Below, piece by piece: positions 59,508 to 64,000 of a DNA stretch of 64,000 nucleotides. The notes below the pieces were generated by a model, which saw only the letters and a program-made list of their open reading frames with translations, did not search any database and had not been told where the DNA came from. The position numbers and the translations under genes are program-made. How positions within the stretch are numbered: the stretch's first letter is position 1; every line of letters starts with the position of its first letter. Origin of the DNA: Ipomoea triloba (lineage: Eukaryota > Streptophyta > Magnoliopsida > Solanales > Convolvulaceae); assembly GCF_003576645.1 (NCBI RefSeq), contig NC_044931.1, positions 8,169,565 through 8,233,564 on the forward strand. Direction: 5' to 3'.

Positions 59508-60229
59508 TTTTTGTTTTTAACAAGTGTTTTTATTTAAACTTTGTAGTTTTCACGACACTCAAAACTTTATGCCTAATTAGTTGTTTTCTTGTGTGCACCT
59601 CTGTGAGGTAGGTTGTGCATATTTATTAAATCTTGTATTGTTTAATTAATGAGTGTGTACGCAGTGTTCTGTACTAGTATTTTTAAGGCAAAGTTCATGG
59701 GGGTTGGGTTGCTCATGATTTTTTTATGAGGACGTGTGTGCACTTTAATGAAAGCCGTGTGCACTTCTTTGCATTATCGTCTGTTTTATTAAACCATGAT
59801 CTTGTGCACTCTGTTATGCACTATCTACATCCCATTGTACAAAACCATGATCCTGTGCACACTCTGTTTTGCACTGTCAACATCCCATTGTATGAATCGT
59901 GTGCCATCAGACAAATACAATGTGCAAACAAGGTTAACGGTTGTGCGCCTCACACCCCATATATGTCTTATCCCTGTGCTAAGCGGTCACTATAAGTGTG
60001 CACTGTATTGTTTTATGTTTTAGTGGTCGAGAAGTTGACGTTTTTTTATTTGACACTGTGCATTAACTACATTTTATGATACGTGCATGTGCATTTTAGA
60101 ATAAAGGCGTGTGCACACCACTGCATTTGAGTAACGAGAGCAAACCACCGTAACTGCGACAACGACAGAATTATACATACACACAGTGCATGTTGTCACA
60201 AGTATTAAAAAAACAATGCCTACAGTGTT

Positions 60230-61440
60230 AACAACTCCACATTCTGAACTGTTGTAAACAAGTGCATACACCATATATTATAGATGTACATACATGTTTT
60301 TCTGTTTTGCTAACCTAACTACATGGTATCCCCGTGTGCACCACGTGGAATTACCTTGTGCACAGTACATAGCCAACCTACTTATAAACAACGCATTTCT
60401 ACTTAGCACAAACACTGCACATAAATTGTCACAAACAATGAAACATGTGGACAAAAGTAAAACAAAAAATTGTGCTTACAAGGTAAACAACTCCACACTC
60501 TAAGTTGTCGGTGTAAACATGTGAACACACCACATATTATAGATGAACATACCTGTTCGTTTCTGTCGCTAATGGTATCCTCGTGTGCATCATGTGGGAT
60601 TACCTTGTGCATTGTGCATACCCAACCTACTTACAAACATCGCCTGCTACTTAGTCAAAACAAACACTGAACATAAATTAGTAATCATCAAATACACACT
60701 CCTAACTCGAACCCAATAAACACATTCATATAAATAAGTATGTTATTGCCACAAAAAGCACATCTTTAAGTAAGCCGAACTCTAAGCTTGCAAAAATAAA
60801 AATAAAAAATTGCATACTGCAATTTCAAAATTAAATGTTAAAAAAAATTCAAAATTAAATTAGGCAGAAGCATGTATTATTCAATGGAACAAATATGAAG
60901 GCGGTAAAGAAACAATATTGATACTGCAAAAGTAAGAATTTTTAAAATCCAACGGGAGGAGTTTCACAGGGTGCACACACCACATATTTTAGATGCACAT
61001 ACCTATTCGTTTCTTCCGCTAATGGTATCCCCGTGTGCATCATGTGTGATTGCCTTGTGCACTGTGCATACCCAACCTACTTACAGACAGCGCCCTACTA
61101 CTTAGTTCGCACAAACACTACACATAAATCAGTAATCATCAAATACACACTCCTGACTCAAACCCAATAATAACATTCATATAAATAAGTATGTTATTGC
61201 CACAAAAAGCACATCTTAAGTAAGTCAAACTCTAAGCTTGCCAAAAAAAATTGCCAACTATAATTTCAAAATTAAATGTCCATGTGGAATACCAAAAAAG
61301 AAAATGCAATTTCAAAATTCAATTAGGCAAAAGCATGCATTATTCAATGGAACAACTATGAAGGATGTAAAGAAACAATATTGATACTGCAAAAGTAAGA
61401 TTTTCTAAAATCCAACAGGATGAGTTTCACAATGCACACA
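60230..61440. repeat. Three imperfect direct repeats (GTGCAC type)
   Basis: The block with ATGGTATCCCCGTGTGCA, ATTACCTTGTGCA, CCAACCTACTTA and ACTTAG-ACAAACACT occurs near 60325, 60569 and 61022. The last two are followed by a longer shared tail (GTAATCATCAAATACACACT, ATAAATAAGTATGTTATTGC, AAGCACATCTT) at 60681 and 61132, giving a unit of about 450 bp. Confidence 0.85.
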
Positions 61441-62004
61441 CTGTCAATTTAGGAACTCGGATGACGAACAATACACACACCCATGGACGAGATCCCCTTT
61501 CGACAAACACTACACCAAAATCATCTAGAGGGTCCCAAACGAATTCCCCTTAACCCTAATCTGGGTTGCGGTTAACTGCTGACACACACATGAAATTTAA
61601 TCCCCCCCCCACCTCTCCTTTCCGTTTGTTGCTTCAACCCCCTTCGTAGGTTATCTCGTCGCTTTGTACCAACCATATCTATTGGACAATGGCAAGGCAC
61701 TTGGCCAATGGAGCGTTTTGTTCTTCGTTGTGATTCAAGGCGGTGCAATTTCTTCTTCGCTGCGTTTCCAAATTATTCACAAGCTTTCTAGGGATTGGGT
61801 AGAGTGAAAGACGGTGGCAGCCTAAAATTAGGATGGATGGTTCATGACAAGTTTACATATTTGCCCTTTGATTGCTAATTACTATTCAAAATTACCCTAT
61901 TTCTTAGGAATCACATTAAAATCCTACCATTCATTTATATTTTCCTATGGTCAAGATTATGTCTTATTTCTCATCTAAGGGGTTGTCTCATATAAAGCCT
62001 ACCC

Positions 62005-62011
<7 letters not shown>
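61441..62011. other. Unannotated region
   Basis: A short C run (AATCCCCCCCCCACC) near 61600 and ordinary AT-rich sequence. No gene or repeat recognised. Confidence 0.5.

Positions 62012-62043
<32 letters not shown>
62012..62043. repeat. (GT)n microsatellite
   Basis: About 15 GT units after TATATATAT. Confidence 0.95.
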
Positions 62044-62047
<4 letters not shown>

Positions 62048-62207
62048 GATTATGAGGACAAATGGTATACGTTTGATTGGAATATTAGATGGTGTAAGAT
62101 TAATGATAATTTTGGGTTATTTTTGTGTTAGGCGTGGTATTAGTAGGCTGGTGGGGGTATTTGTGTCATTTGTAGTAGTGTTTTAATTTTGGAAGAATGA
62201 ATATAGC

Positions 62208-62560
62208 GTGTATTTTTGGTATTCTCAATCGCCCACGTATTCTTTTATTGCGCCGACGAGTCCTCTTCTTGTTTTCGTTCAGTCCGTAGCATTCTCGCCG
62301 TTTCTCTCTACGTCATCAGTGAAGTCGACGGACAGAGGGAACGGTGCTGTCGTTTCCTTTCTTCACGCTGAAGTCGACGGACGCTCGACTTTGCTATTGT
62401 TGAAGCTGTCGGCGGTGTCATCTTGGCGGCCGGAGGCAGATGTGCATGTCGCCGGTGGTGACGAATTTGCAATCGGATAGTGCAATAATGGCGGAAGTCG
62501 GAGGTGGTCGTCATCAATGTAGGCAATCCAGTCAGGTGGCGGAGGCGGTAAATCCAAGTA
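62208..62560. other. GC-richer patch, no gene recognised
   Basis: Contains GTCGACGGAC twice (62330 and 62373 areas), GGCGGCCGGAGGCAG and GTCGCCGGTGGTGACG. Open on both strands for 60-90 codons, but neither reading has a recognisable domain. It could be a captured exon piece; unsupported. Confidence 0.4.
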
Positions 62561-62851
62561 GGATTTTTCGTTTTTTTTTGGGTTTTATTGTTTACTGTAT
62601 TATTTTTTCTTATTACTCCGTAATATTTACAAATTGATTAATATTACAAATTTTGTATTATTATTTGTAAATATTTATGTTTATTAATTAATTTTAAAAT
62701 ATTTCTCTTATTATTTCTAAATTTGTTTTTATTAAATTGAAAATATCTCGTATTATGTGTTTTGCCCTGCTTTGTTTATTGTGTGCTATAATTTGTTAGT
62801 TTGTTCAAATTGAAATTTGTTATTAGATATCATTTCATCATGTATCTAGGA

Positions 62852-62936
62852 GATAACTCAGTAATGGAGGCCTCATTTTGCATTGAATAAGTTGATAACT
62901 CAGTAATGGAGGCCTCATTTTGCATTGAATAAGTTG
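62852..62936. repeat. 42-bp tandem duplication
   Basis: GATAACTCAGTAATGGAGGC, CTCATTTTGCATTGAATAAG, TT occurs twice with period 42, identical by eye. Confidence 0.9.
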
Positions 62937-62944
62937 CTACAGCT

Positions 62945-63660
62945 TCATTATTGTTTAATGTATGGGTATTTTGCATCATTCTAAAGGCATATAAGTTTTC
63001 AAAAAGCTTAAAGTTTACAAGCTACAAGCAATCAGTGTTTGAGAAGAGAGAAAAGTTCAAAAGTTCAAATCTAGATCTCAAAGAAATCTTGAGCTGCATC
63101 AACGTTCACATCAAGACCCAATCTAGTCGAGATTTTAGTTGGAGAAAGGAAGAAACCATTTCTTCTATCTACACTCTCTACTTTGTGAAGTATAAAGAGA
63201 CGGAGTAGACTCTGAGAGTTGAAAAACCTATGGTGCAAGTTTGTTGTCCAAATTTGTGATCAAGGAGGCAGACTTGGTGGTGTTATTGTACTAAAGGAGA
63301 AATTAGTGAAACCCTTCACGAGTTGTGAATAAGAGTGGACTAGGCTTTGTTAATAGCCGGGTAACACTAAAAATCCCCCCCCCCTCTCTCTCTCTCTCTT
63401 TACTCACTACGCTTTACATTAAGCGTGCATCTCATTTCATCGACCAAGTCATATCTCTTTTAGTAAACTATAAATCGTGCAATGTCAAATTAAAAGAAAC
63501 TTAACTTTCCACTGCAAATATAACTCTGACTGAATCCTTACACTCCTTTTTTAAGAAAGAGTAACAGTTTGTGATTAAAATTTCAAAACCCTAGTGAGTC
63601 TATTCATCCCACCACCCTCCTCTAGACTCACTAATCTATCTATTCGGGACCGACACAGTT
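62945..63660 (+). mobile_element. Possible Ty1/Copia LTR remnant
   Basis: AGAGTGGACTAGGCTTTGTT, CTTTACTCACTACGCTTTAC and the end CTAGTGAGTCTATTCATCCC, ACCACCCTCCTCTAGACTC, CTATTCGGGACC resemble the R-U5 part of plant Copia LTRs as I know them. No TG start, target duplication or TGGTATCAGAGC primer site was found. It includes a (C)n(CT)n tract at about 63376-63400. Treated as a degraded fragment. Confidence 0.35.
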
Positions 63661-63975
63661 GTTAAAACTTAAGATGCGTTGGTCTAAAGCTTTAAGTGCG
63701 TGGTTTTCCTTCTTAAGGTGTGTAGTTTTCGTTCTTATGGTACGTGATCTATGTGTTTAAGGTGCGTCGGTTGTTAAAACTTAAGATGTGTCAGCCTAGA
63801 GCTTTATTGCGCGGTTTTCCTTCTTAAAGTGCATTGTTTTCCTTCTTAAGGTGCGTCGGTCTAAGCTTTAGGTGCGTGGTTTGTTTTCTTAAGGTGTGTA
63901 GTTTTCCTTTTAAGGTGATTTGTTTTTCTTCTTATGGTGTGTTGTTTTCCTTCTTAAGGTGTGTCATTTTTTTAA
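63660..63975. repeat. Imperfect ~24-bp minisatellite
   Basis: Repeats of the form TTTTCCTTCTTAAGGTGTGT with variants GGTGCGTCGGTCTAAGCTTT and AAGTGCATTGTTTTCCTTC, at least ten copies, running to the window edge. There is also a longer inner duplication, TTGTTAAAACTTAAGATG-GT, at about 63660 and 63770. Confidence 0.8.
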
Positions 63976-64000
63976 AAAGTTTGTTACTTTAATTGAGGAC

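Larger units (their letters stand above)
58503..61090. other. Region rich in GTGCAC palindromes
   Basis: TGTGCAC or GTGTGCA occurs about twenty times, for example near 58514, 58557, 58605, 58627, 59592, 59736, 59757, 59803, 59996, 60110, 60334, 60356 and 60605. It spans part of segment X, the FRS remnant and the repeats that follow, and is rare elsewhere in the window. Function unknown. Confidence 0.6.

Noticed and set aside
62208..62557. Overlapping frames of 64-90 codons on both strands
   Set aside because: No recognisable domain on either strand; openness on both strands is expected from the local GC-richer composition.

Overview
The window is repeat-dominated, very AT-rich nuclear DNA from a flowering plant, most likely a eudicot from a pericentromeric or similar heterochromatic block. 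The plant assignment rests on several things: a spliced 3' fragment of an LRR receptor-like kinase with a standard GT-AG intron, a FAR1-related (FRS) C-terminal fragment, a tRNA-type SINE, solo LTRs of 2.6-3.6 kb that start TGTAACACCCC, a Mutator-like element and a Helitron 3' end. I cannot name the species. I see no intact protein-coding gene, and most open frames are chance frames in repeats or run through N gaps.

Layout. (1) 1-23717 is a tandem satellite with a basic period of 246 bp, roughly 80 units, interrupted by a solo LTR at 8272-11733 and an N gap at 19876-20626. Two stretches are homogenised separately, 7 units of 246 bp and 9 units of 242 bp. (2) 23718-24391 is the 3' part of another LTR of the same family, followed by a non-autonomous MULE (24768-25661: 90-bp terminal inverted repeats, 9-bp target duplication) and then a receptor-kinase pseudogene (25811-26663). 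(3) 26800-33100 is AT-rich and has a roughly mirror-image arrangement around 29.6-29.7 kb, with reverse-oriented satellite-core copies on the left and forward ones on the right. It also holds a filled and an empty allele of a SINE insertion. (4) 33080-40114 contains long recent duplications, a GC-rich CCTAGGCG cluster and a second tandem array with a unit of about 175 bp. (5) 40115-55116 holds three more LTR copies, two with perfect 5-bp target duplications, plus assembly-type inversions and duplications. (6) 47909-51482 and 55117-58731 are two copies of a 3.6-kb segment with a Helitron 3' end and a receptor-kinase tail fragment. (7) 58732-64000 holds an FRS remnant, a GTGCAC-rich repeated region, a possible Copia LTR remnant and a 24-bp minisatellite.

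No pathway or operon-like unit is present. What links the parts is repeat biology. A block of about 55 bp (GGGCGGGAA, a spacer, GGATTTTGTTTTTAT, an AT run, ATAGAT) recurs in the 246-bp satellite, in the 175-bp array and in dispersed copies. Read on the other strand it begins A|TCTATA, as plant Helitron 5' ends do, so the arrays may be amplified Helitron-like termini. Several oddities, including single-N joins with duplicated flanks and an inverted segment, are best read as two haplotypes or mis-joined contigs placed in series.
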